Below, piece by piece: positions 36,043 through 50,197 of a DNA stretch of 64,000 nucleotides. Under the pieces are notes generated by a model, which saw nothing but the letters and a program-made list of their open reading frames with translations, was not told the DNA's origin and did not search any database. This DNA comes from Ascidia mentula (Eukaryota > Chordata > Ascidiacea > Phlebobranchia > Ascidiidae): assembly GCA_947561715.1 (NCBI GenBank), contig OX387197.1:27120266-27184265 (forward strand), given 5' to 3'. A program made the translations under genes and the position numbers. Each line of letters opens with the position of its first letter. Position 1 is the first letter of the stretch.

Positions 36043-39000
36043 TCGTGTGCGTGACACCCAAGTGAGCCACAAGCATTTGATGACATCACCGTGCTCCGAA
36101 GCAAACCTGGTGAGTGGCTTTCAACGCTACCGATCACTCAAACCTCAACATCACATTTTTGTCTATAAAATCACGAATAAAAATTATGTCTGCATTTTAT
36201 TTGCTTTTGGCTAAGCTGCTGTAGTAGCATTATGTCAATTAAGTTGCTAATGGTCTCTAGTGACCGTTATGTATGGTTTTAATCACCAATCAAAACTTGT
36301 ATATTTTTAGACATTGTGCAATGCTTTGTGGGTTACAAACACTTATTTTTTTGGTGTCTTTATTTTACAATATTACACAGTATCTTAATAATAAATATTC
36401 TAGTTTCCTACATCATGTGCATACATGCATTATTTTTCATTACACAAATATGCAAAATAATAGATATAATAAATGCAAAGTTGTCTTGTGTTTTAAAGTT
36501 TTGCCTGATCAAATTCAGTTTACATTTCCATATGTTCATGTATGACAGGTATGAATTCGAATTTTCGTGCCACCGACAGCTTTGACAGCACAGCAAGTGG
36601 TAACAACCTTACCAACAACACAAATTACCTCAACAATGATCCCTATTCAACGTCAATTAACAGTGGTAACCTACTATTGCTTTTACCATAGCACTCAGCC
36701 TGTATGGAAAGATTATCCTGGATAAGAAAGTTCAACCTGTATTAAATGTTGTGTATATTAGCAGAAGTGTACATTGTTTAGGTTTGTAGTTCTCAACCAG
36801 GGTTGTGGCAGTCCCTACACTCACTGTTATGAAATAAATTTGCTTGTAGAATGTGACATTTAAATTGCTTTGTGGTTTGAGCAATTGTGGTATTACGGCT
36901 ATAAAAGTAAAGTGTTGGCGACAAAGTTGAAGCTTTGATGTTGTATCATGTAACAAGTTAGTTTTTGAAACTGGTCTGAAAGTGCCAGAATCCAAAAAAC
37001 TTTAGGGTCTATAGAAAAGTTTCTTTTATGATATTGATGTGTTTTTGGTATTGCAGGTGTTAGCGTTGTGAGTAATGATTAACTTGCAACAGGCTACTTG
37101 AATCAGCAACATTAACTTACCACTTGACTTTATGTGAAGAAACCTGTTGTCGCAACCATTACTTTGTAAATCGTTTTAATGATATTTTATGCCAAAATCA
37201 AAATGTCTTGGTTTTAAATTTGCAAATCTACTTTATTGTCACAAATTTGTGTTTGCTCAAATTTATAAATGTTGTTACTTTTGTGTTTGACCCAATTTTG
37301 GCTCCACATTTACATGAAAGATTTTACTCTTAATTTGTTTCTTTCTGTGTAGTTGGGAGTTCGTCATCGCTGGAGCAGAGTTGGGAAGGAAAGAACAATG
37401 CTGAAGCAAGACTAATGAGTCAGGAAGGCGTTTATCAACTAACAAAAGATCTACGGCGTTTCTCTGAGGCACTGACGGCATTAAAAACTGTCTTCATCGA
37501 GGAAAGAGGTGGATATAAAAATATGCTTATAACAAGGGTGTTGTCATTGACAACCAGCTTAATTTGTGGAAATTATGTCTGTGATTTAATTTTATCATTT
37601 CCTGACTACATGTAACTGACATTTATTAAAATATGAGAAGTAAAGATTTGATAATATTCTAAAAAACTTCTTTGGTTGGCTTTTTCTTGCCCAAGAGTAG
37701 TGTGTCAATGCAAGTTGCAATGTAATGCACGTAATTGTCCCTAAAACCACCCAGTACATTGTGCCATTTATGGCCTCGAATGCATTGCTTGGCATTCTGT
37801 TGTTGTGTAAGTCCAACCCCATTAGCATGTGTTGAAGGAATGCACCTTCAGTTAAAGCATTGCCCTTTGTTGTGGCATTTCATGCTTGGTCGGGCTTGCA
37901 GGGCAGCTATGATAACATTTACACATCTTGTTCATTCATCACCGACCTATTTAACAAACTCAACATGTTGTTTTGTGGATGTGCAGCGTACAAATATTTT
38001 TGTCAATTCATTGTTTGAAAGTTGTGAAAATATTTTTATTCCTAAAATACACTCTGGGTATTTCCAGTGGAGCTCTGTTTCCATTACGGGCATTCCTTTC
38101 AAGCCAAAATTTCTATTTTAAAATGTACGAACTTAACCAACCCAACCTGAAAGCCAACAAGTTTCAAGTTGTATTTAGAGTTCAATTTCTCAAATCCACA
38201 TTATTTGTAGATTCGTCTGACAAGAGTATGAGGGTGTTGGCCCATGAACGCTTGGGGGAATTACTCAACGTTCTAAAACAAGTCGTTGACAAATATGCTG
38301 AACTCAACTCAAGTGATATTCTTTCCATGGCAGGAACGCTTATAAAACACGTGAAAGGTAAAAATTAAAATTTTGTGTTGCTTTAAATAATTTTATAACA
38401 AGACACACAATTTTGTGAGATAAAAATAATCAATCATGTGTCCATGTTCAATGCTCTTCCATTTGTAAATTGAACTTAATGTGAGTTATTCTAATTTTAT
38501 GACAAAAACCCACAACCCATGCCAATAAAAAAACAGTAAAGGAATATAATTTGAACTAAATAGTATTTTTTTACCAGAATTCAACTATGAAGAGGATAGA
38601 AATGATGTTTCGCCCGACATATTCCGTTCCATCAACAACTTGGCTATGGCATTTTGCTCAAGGTATATGTATGGACATTATATCCACATTGGTTAAATGA
38701 AACAACAATGTTATTGTTTAGTGTATCGGAATGTCTAATGGGCGACATCAACATCAACCCACAGTTGTCACTGGTAAGAATAAAACATGAGTCAGATGTT
38801 TTTGTTCGTAACTTATGAGAAACAAGTTTAAGTTGAAATAATTGTCGTGGTTTTTTTTCACACTGTATGTTTGTCATTTGTGATAGAAGATAAGTTGATA
38901 ATTACTAACGTCCAGTTCAAGTTGCCCCAATATATACTGATTAGTAAAAAACAACATTAAATGATGAAAGTTTATCACTGAATGCATTGTGTATAAGTTG

Positions 39001-42000
39001 TACAAGAATGAGCTAACTTTTAAACTTAATATTTTCCACCTACTGATTATATTTATATCATCTGTGTGGAAGAACAATAACATATTTCCACCCACGATGT
39101 TCGTTGTCAACCAGCTTTAAAATAGTTCCTCCCTGCAAGAGGATGTAGAAGGTTTTAAAGTTGTGATGTTGAAACAGAGCTCATCACAGTCATTTGACAA
39201 TCTGGAAAGTGCGAACCAGGTTTATGGTGGACAAGAAATTCTTCCTGTTGTGAATCCCGTTCCTCCGATGGTACCAACACCCGTTGAAAGTAAGAACTTG
39301 TTTTGCTTCAGTCTGTTTAAAATTATGCATCATTTCTTGTGTTTAAACCTTTTAATGTGTTTTTAACAAAATTTTTCCCTATTTAATGAATGGTTTATTT
39401 ACCTGCATTTATTTCTAGCTATATTTGTAGTGTACAGTAAGGATGTGGCAAGGCGAAACCTGTCAGGGAACATAGGCTACTTGTGTGTGTGATCTATTCG
39501 TCACATCTTACTTATGCACGTATATATTCAGGCTCGCACGAATAATGATTTCTATTTATTCGGGTTCGCACGAACCCAAATCTTTGTCCATCTGGCAGAT
39601 CCCTGGTGTACAGAATACCCAACATTTTGTTTGAATAATTGCATTTACAATCGTCAGTAAAATAAATTTTCAATGTAATGAGTTTTGCAAATTTAGCTAA
39701 TAGGATTGGATTTTATCGATATACGGCCGCTTAACGAAAATGACCTGAAAATTTTAATGTCAATAATTCTATCAACAGGTTTTCTTGTCAAGAATTTTGT
39801 GGAAAATAAATATTTTGTAGTGTGTTTTTCTGGAAGAAGAAACCAATCCACAATATCGCAATGAATATTCAAGAAAATTGTTTCTTGTTGTAGATGTTAC
39901 ATCACCTTTGCTAGAGAATGTTGACCACACGCTTCAGAACATAGATGGGGGCCTGGAGATGGCGTTTGACCGAGCAAAAATCCTTTCCAAGTATCTCAAT
40001 GAGTTGATAACCTACGTGAGGAAGAAGGCTTCACTTGGTGAGTTGGAAAAATAACCTTCGAAATACGAACCACTGTCAAGTTTATTTAAAGCAGTTTATA
40101 CTAAATGGTGAAATTGCTAAGGATTCTCCAAACTTATTATCAATATTGTCATTCTTGTGTTTAACCATTTACTTGCATGCTTCTGACAAACTATTTTATT
40201 TATGTAAATTACAAATCCAGATTATTTCTCAATTTCATCATTTTTGTTCAGAAATTGATCATGCAAAAGCGCTTCTGAAGCTTTCGGCACAAACAAAACA
40301 CGCTCTCTCTGAACAAAGCTTTCTTCCATTCCAGTCACTTTACTGCACATCCCTTGACCATGTGAGTATTTACCTCCAATATTCCTTCAATGGTTTGATT
40401 CCACATTAATATTCAGTGAATGTACAAGTTTATGTTTTAGAACTTGCCAACTGAGAAGAAATAAGGTTCAAGGAAAATGTTTTTTTTTTAGATTGTTCAT
40501 AATAATGCGTCTAACTCATGCATTGCATTGTTTATGCTGCAAAGAATTGCGTGGCTTAAAGCCAATTTTTTTAGGTTTGTGAAGTCACAAAATAGTTGCG
40601 CTCTGTTTATCACAACAGCTGAGAAGTTGTGTTACATTTTGTAGCAAAAATAACAAATCAAGGATTCCGTGTTTGTGTTTTCTTCATAGCTTGTGTTTGG
40701 TTTTGGGATTAAAGTTTGTGTTGAAAGCGGAGGCTCTCGGAACACTTAGCTGTGATTGTGACATAAAACAACATTTTACAATAACTATGCCTGAAATTTT
40801 GTGGTTTAGGTAAAAATTATTGAGTTTTTTGCGTTGCAAAATGTATTTGTGATAAAACAAGAGAATGAAACTTTTTCCATGTATATTTAGAAAACAGCCA
40901 TTATATTTAAAAGTTATGTTTTCAAACCAACTCTAGTTTGTTACAAGAATGTTTCATTTTGTAGAGCTGCAAAACACAATAATTGTGGGTTTATATTCTT
41001 AGTTATGAACAAAAAAAAATTGTGCAAAAAATAACCAATACTGACATTACAGCAATAATTTCATGCGACAAACTTATGCACAGGATAAAGAGTATGCGAG
41101 CAACTGCCAACAAATGTACATGAATGATTTGATGCAACAGAAATTCATTGACCCACTCCAAGCGAAGAAGAACGAACACGACAAGAGACGAAAAGCAATC
41201 CGTGATTCCTGGTTCAGAGAGAAGAGAAAGTTGGTGAGTGGTAATTGGTGGTAATTAGTGGTAGCTATTATAAACATGAACCCATATTTGATATGAACTT
41301 ATCCCAGCCCAAGGAAACTTACAGATTTTTGCAAGCTGAAAAAGTCACAAGAATTATACAACAATATTTTTATAAAAATTGACTGTGATTCCAAGTATAG
41401 TTTAAGTGTTTCGCAACGAATGTATTCCCTCCATGTAGGATGAAGCGATCACCAACATGAAGAAGGCCAAGCAAGCTTACCACAGTCGGGTACAGGATTA
41501 TCAGAAAGCAAAGGAGGCAGCAATCAGAGCTGAAGGTGAACAGAGTTTGCAAACGCTCCCCAAGCACGGAGGAGTCGGTGGTGGATCGACCATCTCATCT
41601 GTCCTCCACTCTGCTGCTGGAGGAGCCTCCAAGATGGAACGGAAGAAGAAATTAGAAGAAGATACAAGTATTAAGGTACTCCACAAGTTGTTTATAAGGA
41701 TTCGAATTTGAAATTTGTATAGTCATAAATTTTCACTAACATTTTTACTTCTTTTAAATAAAGTCAGTAATGTTTCATGCAATGCCAGGATGCGAAGCCT
41801 GTAAACCCTTAATAAACTCTTTTGTTTTGTTAAATTTTCTTCGAAACTACAAAGGTGACAAAGAGTTTTGAGACCCACATTATGCTGTTAGTTCACTGAT
41901 AAACGAAAGTAGTTAAAAGTGAAACCAGAACTTTGCCCCCAACAACTATTGTTTGTTCTCAGGCGTCGCAAGCCGAACAAAATTACCGGGCATTTGTGAA

Positions 42001-45000
42001 TGAGGCGAACCGACGTCAACATGACCTCGATAAGAATAAGGTCAGCACTTGAGATTCTACCAAGTATTATTGCTTGTTTGTCTTTTTCGACCCTCGCCCA
42101 CTGCCCTCAAGCTGGGTTTTTATTTCAACAAAAAATTTCTGACAAATGTACGAAATAGCTGTAAACATTTCGAACCTTGCGAATTTTTTTAGACATTTAT
42201 AACGTATATTTCAAAACAAGTAGCTTATTGCAGTAATTTACGCGATGTAACAGCCAACTTTCTTCGCAAAGCACACGAAAACGCGGGCATCAAGTATTTA
42301 TTGTGACAAAACCTTGATATTTTGTTAAAGCCGGGGCATGTAAAAAACACGGGTAAATCGGATATTTTTATTCGTCACTGTGACTTGTTGGAATGTGGAA
42401 ACTTAAACTTTGCCCTTCGCGTGTCGCTCGCCTGTCTTCGGGAACACAACGCCACCTACCGGACGCATATACCGCTTGTGCGTCCACTCACACGCACTTT
42501 GAAGAAACACCCGCTGGTCCAGGGTTCTTTGCTTTTCGCGTGATTCACATAAACATACATAATTTTACATCGGGGCAAACCCTTCGTTACACCTTGTTAT
42601 TCGTACAGGTGGTTTATCTCCAGCAGTTAAGAGACCTCATTACTCAATGTGACCAAACAGCGAAAACCGTGACCATTTCATTCTTCCAACAACACCAACA
42701 TCTGTTCTCACCTCTACCTGTGCAGGTGGGTCAATTCGCTGCAGCGAAAACAACCGTTTAATGGAAGCCTTCAGATTATTGAGATTTTTAACCTTATGTG
42801 ATTTTCCCAACATTCAAATAACCAGTAAATATTATAAATTATTGATAAGTTGCAACTTTAACAATGGATTCATAAAAGATGCCAACACCGGGTGTCGTGT
42901 CTACAAGAACGAAATCCTATGTAGTTTAAACTCTTTGTTGGTGTCAAAACAGATGAAATTTTGTTCTTTTCAGTTTCAGGCGATGTGTGAAGATGCCCGG
43001 AGATACGAACCTGGATTCCAATATTCCGACTACATCCGAAACCTTCCGATCCAACCCAATGTTAACCGAGCCGACTTTGAGTTTGAGAGATTCGCACAGG
43101 ACGGTTCTCCTTACCTCGTACAAACAGGTGATGAAATTGGAGACGAAAGTCCTGCCGGGATTCTTGTGTTTAAAAGTTCGGAATGTTGGTTTTTGTTTTA
43201 AGATTTTTAATGAAACAGACGCGAAAATGAACCACAGTAACTTTGCGTAGACTGTAAAATTCTTTTGTTTATATTCATCCGCATTGATTCCACTTTTTAA
43301 TAAAATTTAAATGTTTTAGGTTCGAAATTGGCGGAATCCGAGGATTCCCCGTATCAGGGACGAGGGAGACGATCTAAGGGTAAACCTCACATTCCTAACT
43401 ACCTTAGTTTACTGTAATTATCCCCACGAAAAGTTCTTTTCACAACCTTCGGACGAGACAATATTTTTAGTTGTGATTTACAAGTGTTTGTGTCTTCAGC
43501 TTTTGAAGATTTTGCAGTCTCGGAATTTTAGGGTTTTAAATATTTGTAACCAAAGCTCACTTCTCACGAACTATTTAGTCCTGGTCTTATTGTGGGAGTT
43601 TTTCTGTGGTAGTACACGGTATGCCATGCAGTTTATGACAATTACATGTGACTGTTTATATAAACGTGCCATAATAATTTCCTCAACAAACCAATATCAT
43701 CCACCCCCCGCTTTCCACAGCTGGTATGAGCGATACTGAGAGTAGCAGCAGTCGATCTTTGGACGATATTTCCCCGTCAGCCAGTCCTGGTGACCTCACT
43801 CGACCCCAGGGGACAGTCCCTCAGCTGCGACGACATTCTACTGAAGGTTCGGTTTCATCCGAGGATGTTTTGGACGATAAAGAACATACAGGAGGCACGC
43901 TTGCGCCACCTACCGACAGAAGTAAGTGTTTGTTTCGTAACGAATCCACGGGCTGAATTTTGTTGAAATTAGCTTATGTTAAGGCGGTATCGTAATACAT
44001 GGTGAAACGTGGTAGTTTTTCTGTCATGTTTTTAAAACACAATATTCCGTGATTTTGAAAACGTCTTAACAGAGAAATTTATTTTACATTTCATAACAAA
44101 ACTTTCAACAATTGAAGTTAAATTTTGTTTAGATCTGGAACCGACTCCAAACTCTTCTCCCCTCCCGAAACGTAACCAGATGTCGAAGCAAGCAGTTAAA
44201 ATGGTGGCTAACGTTCGTGGTGCTTTTAAGGTAATAAATATTTGAGCTAAACGTTTGAGTAAAATCTAATCATTAATAAAAGAGATTACACAATTTGTGA
44301 CACAACTGATTTGCGATTATCTCTAATTCGCTTGGTAACGATCTTGGTAGCAAATTAAATCAAGCGAACAATTTTTTCCGCAGATGCCGAAGAAGCAGCC
44401 GAAAGCTTCTGTGTTCGGGGTTGAATTTTCTATCGCTGCGCAAGATGCGGTTGATGGAATTCCTTACGTTGTGAAACGTTGCATTGCTGAGATTGATAAC
44501 AGAGCTCTTACTATTAAGGTAATCCTCCTTTTCATCAAACTTGTCGACTGGGTGTTCTGGAAGGTTCAACACTTCAGAAAGAGTTGACAATTTTTTGTAT
44601 TCAGTTCCGTTCCTTCGAACATTCCCGACTCTTTTCATCAAACTTGCCCGACTGGGCGTCTTAGGGCGCTCAGCACTTTTAAGAATTAAATTTATTTTTC
44701 GCATTCAGTTCCGTTCATTACTTTTTTATGTTCACGGACAAATTATCACAGGAGTAAAATAATGTGTCGGAAAGTTTGGTTTGGAAATGCATGGAAAACT
44801 GCAGTTATGTCTATTAGATCCATATATTTCATTTTTCTGTATTAACACGTTGACAATGGTTACCAACTCGACCAACCAACGTACAGATATGATGGTTTAC
44901 TCATTCTCCAAACAGGGGATTTACCGGATAAACGGTGTGAAAAACCGCGTAGAGAAGATTTGTGCCCAGTTCGAAAGTGCGCCGACCACCATGGAATTAT

Positions 45001-48000
45001 CTCAACATTCACCACACGATGTCAGTAGTGTGCTCAAGTGTTTTCTCCGACAACTTCCCGAACCTCTGTTGCAGTTCATAACATACACGCAACTATTGCA
45101 AATCGCTAAGGTGGGGGTTGTGGAGTTTTGTGGTAAAATTGGTGTTGAAAATTGGCTTTGTTTGCATTTAAACCAGAATTGCTCAGTTGGCGGCCACTAA
45201 CGTTGGCTGAAGTTGTTTGAATAATTAAAAACTTGTGGTAATTCTAAACTCAAACTGCACCCAAACCTAACTACTATCCCCAGTTTTGCTTCAAACTCAA
45301 TATTTTATTCCCACATACAGGATTACCAGCAGCTGATCGCCGAAACGAACGAATCAGCGAAACGTGCTAAGGAGGAGGGCCGCCCCCCACCCCCTCTCCC
45401 CACTCGTGACGTATTGGACGCTCTGATCGATCGAATACGCCAGACTGTAGATAAACTCCCGCTACCCAACCGTAACACCCTGCAGTATATAATATCACAT
45501 CTTACCAGGTATATAGGGATGTGAAACTTGTCCGAACCTTCTCTGTATTTTTAGTAAATTTGGCGAAGGGGTTGCTATAATTTTGATATGTTTATGGTTA
45601 TGTGGTCACTGTGAAGTAATTTACACTGGTATATAGTAAGCCATGGTGTGCATGAAATCCATGTTCATATATCTCCCGCAGGGTGGCAGCACACAGCAAG
45701 GACAACAAGATGACCTCGAGTAACCTCGCCATTGTGTTCGGTCCAACGCTCATGCGACAAAAGTTGGGGTGAGTTCTCGAATAACCCCGTATTATAACCG
45801 TCGTCATGGCAACATAGTGTATTTGGTGCACTCTTGGTTATTCACATGAAATATTTCCTGGAAATGAATGAAGTAATTCCATGTACAATTGATCGCCTGC
45901 CTCTATCCATGATAACCGTGCTTATATTGAATTGTTTCCATAGAGACGGCAACGAATCGTTGAACATGTTGATAGACATGCCATTCCAATCCCGTATTGT
46001 TGAAATGCTGATTGAACACAAGGATTATATATTCGGGACCCATTCCCATCAAGCTGGGAACATCTTTCCATTCCCAGGTTTCACTTCATGTTTTGCTTTA
46101 ACTTGTTAATTATTTGTCATAAACACAAAAATGTATGTAGTGATGTAATTAACTGTGATAACGAACAATTTCACATTTATATTTTTCACCGCCAGTTGGA
46201 TTCGAACCCACGGTATTCTGTGCAAAAATCCCAACATTTTTGTGTGGTTTGAAGTAGAATGGTGGTTAATTAAAAAACAATTGTTATTTCAGTTAAGATG
46301 CCCAAAAATTTCATTTTGCTTTTGTTAACCATCCCACGTAACCTTGATTTGAGGTGACATAAAAAACATTCTTGCTACATTCGGGGTCTCACTAAATCGT
46401 TTCTCCCATAATGGAAAATATATGTAGATTTTTCATCAAAACTCCCCACAGCCACTGTAACCTCCACAATTCATCCTAGGTTTCCAGCAAGCCCCGTCAT
46501 CTTATGCTCCAGAGAACGTGGATGACAACGCTCTCACTCCTGATTCCGCCATCTCGGAGTCGGAGGATCTTGCCGCATCCGTTAGCGACCTCTCGATATC
46601 AGATCAAAACACAGCTCGTCCTTCCGAGATCCTTCTCGATTTCGACGTTTCTCCTCCTTTTAACCAACCGTCAGATGGCGCTAGTGCCACGGGTGGTGAT
46701 GATAATTACGGGACAACTACGGTAAGTTTAAATTTTCACGTTTAATGCGTAGAAATGTGGTTTGTGGCTAAACCAACGCGTAGTTAGCCTGCAATCTGGT
46801 TGGGTTTGTATCAGTTTAGGGTGTTAGAAGGTTAAATTAAGCCCGTTTGTCTTTGGGAAGTACGGAAGGTTAAGGTTTGTTTACAAATTGTATGGTTAAG
46901 ACGTCGTCTAGTTTGAAGCTAAAATGGCCACAGAACCTTATGTTAACCATGTGGATTGCATGGCCTGGCCATCAGCACTGCTGTAATTTATTAAGCTGGT
47001 GTGGTAGCAGGGGTTGCTACGGGTTGCATGACGTAATAACCGTGTTTTCTGCATGTTCCTGGTGTTGCTCGTGCATCATCTCACCTTATGTTGTCATAAC
47101 GACGCATTTTAGGTTTTTCCAGAAATTTCAATAAGTTGTACTGTTTTAAATACTGCCTGTAGAAAATCTGCTACCGTTTTTTTTAGGAAATTATAACGGT
47201 GATAACTCATCCATAATTCCTGCATATAGGATGGAATATACGATAATATGGACCTTAAAAAAAAATTGTTTACAAAAATATGCAAACATATTTTAATGCA
47301 AGTTTTTTCCGCCGCCTTTTTTCTTTCTGGTGTGCTTACGTCATCCCCTTTTACCTTTTATTTCTCTCGCATGGCTTGCTCATCTACTGACACAGATCGA
47401 CAATTTTCCGATTAACAATCCCGCCATCGCCGGCGCCATCAACGGTGAGTGACGTAACGATGTATGACGTCATCTCGTTGCATGCCGTGTGACGTAATTC
47501 GTGGTGCTTTGCTTGTGTGTGTGTGAACTTAACTTGGGTGTTATTGGTTGTGGATTTCCGACATCGTATATGATTTTGATGTGGGCGGCATTTGTGTCAA
47601 AACACGAGCTTGGGAATTAACATATCATGGGGATCCCCCCTCATGGGGTTCTTAACCTGGGGTCCATGAACCCACAAGGGGTACGAGAAGATGCATTAAG
47701 GGGTCCGTGAAACGAAATAAAATTATTCCGAAATTCCACGTTTTTCCTTTGTCCAAGGTTTCGCTATCAACGAATTTTAATTTTTCAACATTTGCAATGT
47801 GTTTCTTGCAAAGGGGTCCAGAGCTTTTCAAACAATGTATTAGGGGTTCGTGATCCAAAAAAGGTTAAGAAACACTGCCCTAAACAAACACAAGATGCAA
47901 ACATCTTTGCCGCCCACGTGACCGCATTTGTCACTTTTTTAATTTAAACTTTTTCAAACGATTGGATTTTCGACTAACAGACTTACGTGGTGCTGTGCAT

Positions 48001-49147
48001 GTGGATATAATTTGTGTTTTAACTCTCGTAAATTCATCCTGTGCCTCTAAACCTTCGCTTAATTGCTTGTATGCTTGTCCAGAATCCGGAACGCTCCTTT
48101 CAAATAGCACTAGTTTGATTGACTCTGGCACGCTACTGGATCTCCAAAACTCCAACTCAAGTAAGCCACGCGTCTTGCAATGTACCAAGTAACCTGCACT
48201 AAAACCTCTATATAGTGAGGATGTAATTCCCGCATATGTTCTGATGGATTAAAATGAACAAAGAGAAAGTGTTTTGTTGCAAATGGAAACATTTTTACTA
48301 TAACCAAGTTTCACAAAAATTTGTTTGAAAACAGCAAATAATTACACTTTTTCGCCACCTTTGAGAAACAAGGCGCTTGTGCACCTGTATTACGTCATTG
48401 TCGTGATTTTATTAATTGTCACGTAACAACTCAGATCCTTTTGTGAACAACTTTGAAAGTGGGAACCCCCGTCCCGACACGCTTGACTTCAACGTGCTCA
48501 GTCATCCGGAACCAGTCGATAAATCTCAGATTCTCCTCGATTTCTCTGTGTTCGAAACCCCCCAGGAGGAGCCCGCGAACCCCAGTGGTTGGGTGGTCGA
48601 CGGGCCCCCGGTAGCCGCCAAACGGTCTCCATCCAAACAAGTTCCAGAACACCCCCAAGGCTCCGTTTCGGGTCCCGTGGCCCCAAAACGCACCACCAAG
48701 AACCGGAAGTTGCGTAGAAGCATCGATGACGAGGATGACGTCACAAACCCCCGCGCCGGAACGAAGTTAGCGAACTTTGTTGGTCGAAGGTTAAGTGCGA
48801 CAAGCTTCAAGTTCTCCAACAAACGAGGTTCCCTCACCAAGTCATCCAGTATTGACGAGGGTGATTCCCCTCCGAAAATATCCCCCAGGAAGCAACTTCC
48901 TGAGCCTCAAACTCCCACTGAAGGCCAGGGGAGGAAACTTCCAGCTCTCCCACCTCACGTTTCGTCGGGTCAGCAATCAACCACCATGGCTGGACGAACT
49001 CCTCCCCAACTACCGCTGGGGACGCGGAAGAGCAGCACTCTACCCTTGTCGCTACGCAACGGAGACCAGACGTCACAACCGGCAGCGAAGCGTGAAATCC
49101 TCGTATCTCACATCAGCCAAGATGGGAACGAGGCTTCGTTTTGTTGA
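36043..49147 (+). CDS. F-BAR / RhoGAP protein of the ARHGAP29-ARHGAP45-GMIP family, lacking the C1 finger
   Basis: The family converts Rho-GTP to Rho-GDP at membranes shaped or sensed by the F-BAR domain. The first supported exon is 36043-36109; the true start is uncertain (ATG at 36549 is one option). Conserved N-terminal blocks: [16 protein letters not shown] and [12 protein letters not shown]. The F-BAR segment runs over about 39900-43120 ([53 protein letters not shown]). A serine-rich linker ([17 protein letters not shown]) follows. The RhoGAP domain spans about 44400-46060 with the arginine-finger motif [20 protein letters not shown] and [18 protein letters not shown]. The last exon (about 48434-49147) encodes a basic, proline-rich tail with PxxP motifs. 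Relatives have a cysteine-rich C1 finger between MSKxA and the GAP; here [17 protein letters not shown] joins [15 protein letters not shown] with no such finger. Confidence 0.9.
42275..42545. other. GC-richer block inside a RhoGAP intron
   Basis: Within the intron at about 42043-42608 a block with markedly more G and C than the surrounding AT-rich intron contains cgcgtgtcgctcgcctgtcttc and ccacctaccggacgc. It is open in one frame for 73 codons but shows no known domain. It may be an inserted repeat; no terminal repeats were identified. Confidence 0.35.
47029..47497. promoter_or_regulatory. Cluster of CRE/ATF-like sites in RhoGAP introns
   Basis: Sites tgacgtaat (47029), ttacgtcatc (47336), tgacgtaac (47450), tgacgtcatc (47465) and tgacgtaatt (47490) lie within 470 bp, three of them inside 48 bp. 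They flank or border a short coding exon near 47396-47442. The palindrome TGACGTCA binds CREB/ATF-type bZIP factors. Enhancer function is inference. Confidence 0.45.
47642..47877. mobile_element. hAT-like MITE in a RhoGAP intron
   Basis: Begins catggggttcttaacctggg and ends ggttaagaaacactg; the two ends are imperfect inverted repeats of the type seen in hAT elements with GGTTCTTAACC ends. The inside holds further ggggtcc blocks. It is not coding. The 8-bp duplication is not clear, so it is probably old. Confidence 0.65.
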
Positions 49148-50100
49148 CGCCGATCAGTCCGTCCACTTGTACGCACACTACTTCCCTGATTTACGCCTTA
49201 TCATGTCTCGTATTTTCCCTGTTTCATTTCATATTTCTTTGATCCACTTTCGCCGCGCACGCCTTCCTCACCGCCATTGCAGTAGAAATATTAGCGTGTT
49301 CCGCTGAAGCAGTTTTGAACGACATGCACTTCGACGTGTACATAAAAAAACAAGCAAGATACAAACGGGAGGTTGGCTCCTTGAAACCCCGGTGCAATAA
49401 CCGCGCTTCTTACGTTATTGCTTTTATGTGGCAGTATTCCTATCAAAATGGACCGAACGCTTATTGCTAGCCTGCAGTTTGTACCAATCATCCCAGCAAA
49501 CGCTTGCATTAAACGCAGCCAGTAATTTGACCAGAAAATGCCCGTTATTTTGATCGTGCGTCTTTCATTAGCTCTCATAGAGCGGTTACTTCCAGAATCG
49601 ATATTTCCAATGTGACGTCACTCGCCTTGTTAACATTGCTCCGTTTCTTTGTGTGTCATCCATGTTGATTACTTTTCGCATTGATCTTTTTGCTCTGTCG
49701 ACCCCTGCCTGATGATATGACCACTTTTATTCGAGCTCTTGGCTACCGCGATGGGGGAAAGCCCCTACAATGAGTAGAAGATGTAACGCTTGTCGCGTGT
49801 CGCGCGTATCGGTGGTAGCAATTCGGCTTCAGCAGTGTAGGACTCCGCGAAGCCTCATCCGTTTTTACTTCGATTTATTTTATTTTTCGCCGCACTGAGT
49901 AGGGTTTTAAGCGGGCATTCTTGTTTGGTGCTTGATGAAAAATCGCGTTTTCGAGATATTTCCTACTCGTCCCGCGCTTCCACTTTTTTGACACGTGTCG
50001 TTTTGATTTGTTTACTGACATAACCCAAAACCCATCGCGCGATTTCTACGCTGTAACACGATGTCCTTTGTGTAACATCAATAAATTTTAAATTTCGTTC
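49148..50100 (+). other. Probable 3' untranslated region of the RhoGAP gene
   Basis: Downstream of the RhoGAP stop, with no recognisable coding exon. A canonical AATAAA lies at 50080-50085, which would give a 3' untranslated region of roughly 950 nt. Part of it could instead be intergenic. Confidence 0.4.
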
Positions 50101-50197
50101 ACTGAACATACAGTGATTGTTTTTTTTCCCTTACGTGAGTTAGAATCTTGTACATTGAGGTGGTATCCCGTAAGTGAGCAGAATTTTGCAAACCTTA

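Noticed and set aside
37057-37071. Micro-exon between two RhoGAP exons after a tattgcag acceptor
   Set aside because: The flanking exons already join in phase 1 without it, and including it breaks the frame.
46190-46250. Possible tRNA gene (ggattcgaaccc)
   Set aside because: Only a T-arm-like core is visible; no A box, acceptor stem or anticodon arm could be placed.
48431-49076. Several long antisense frames across the last RhoGAP exon
   Set aside because: They are shadows of a GC-richer, proline-rich coding exon on the plus strand.
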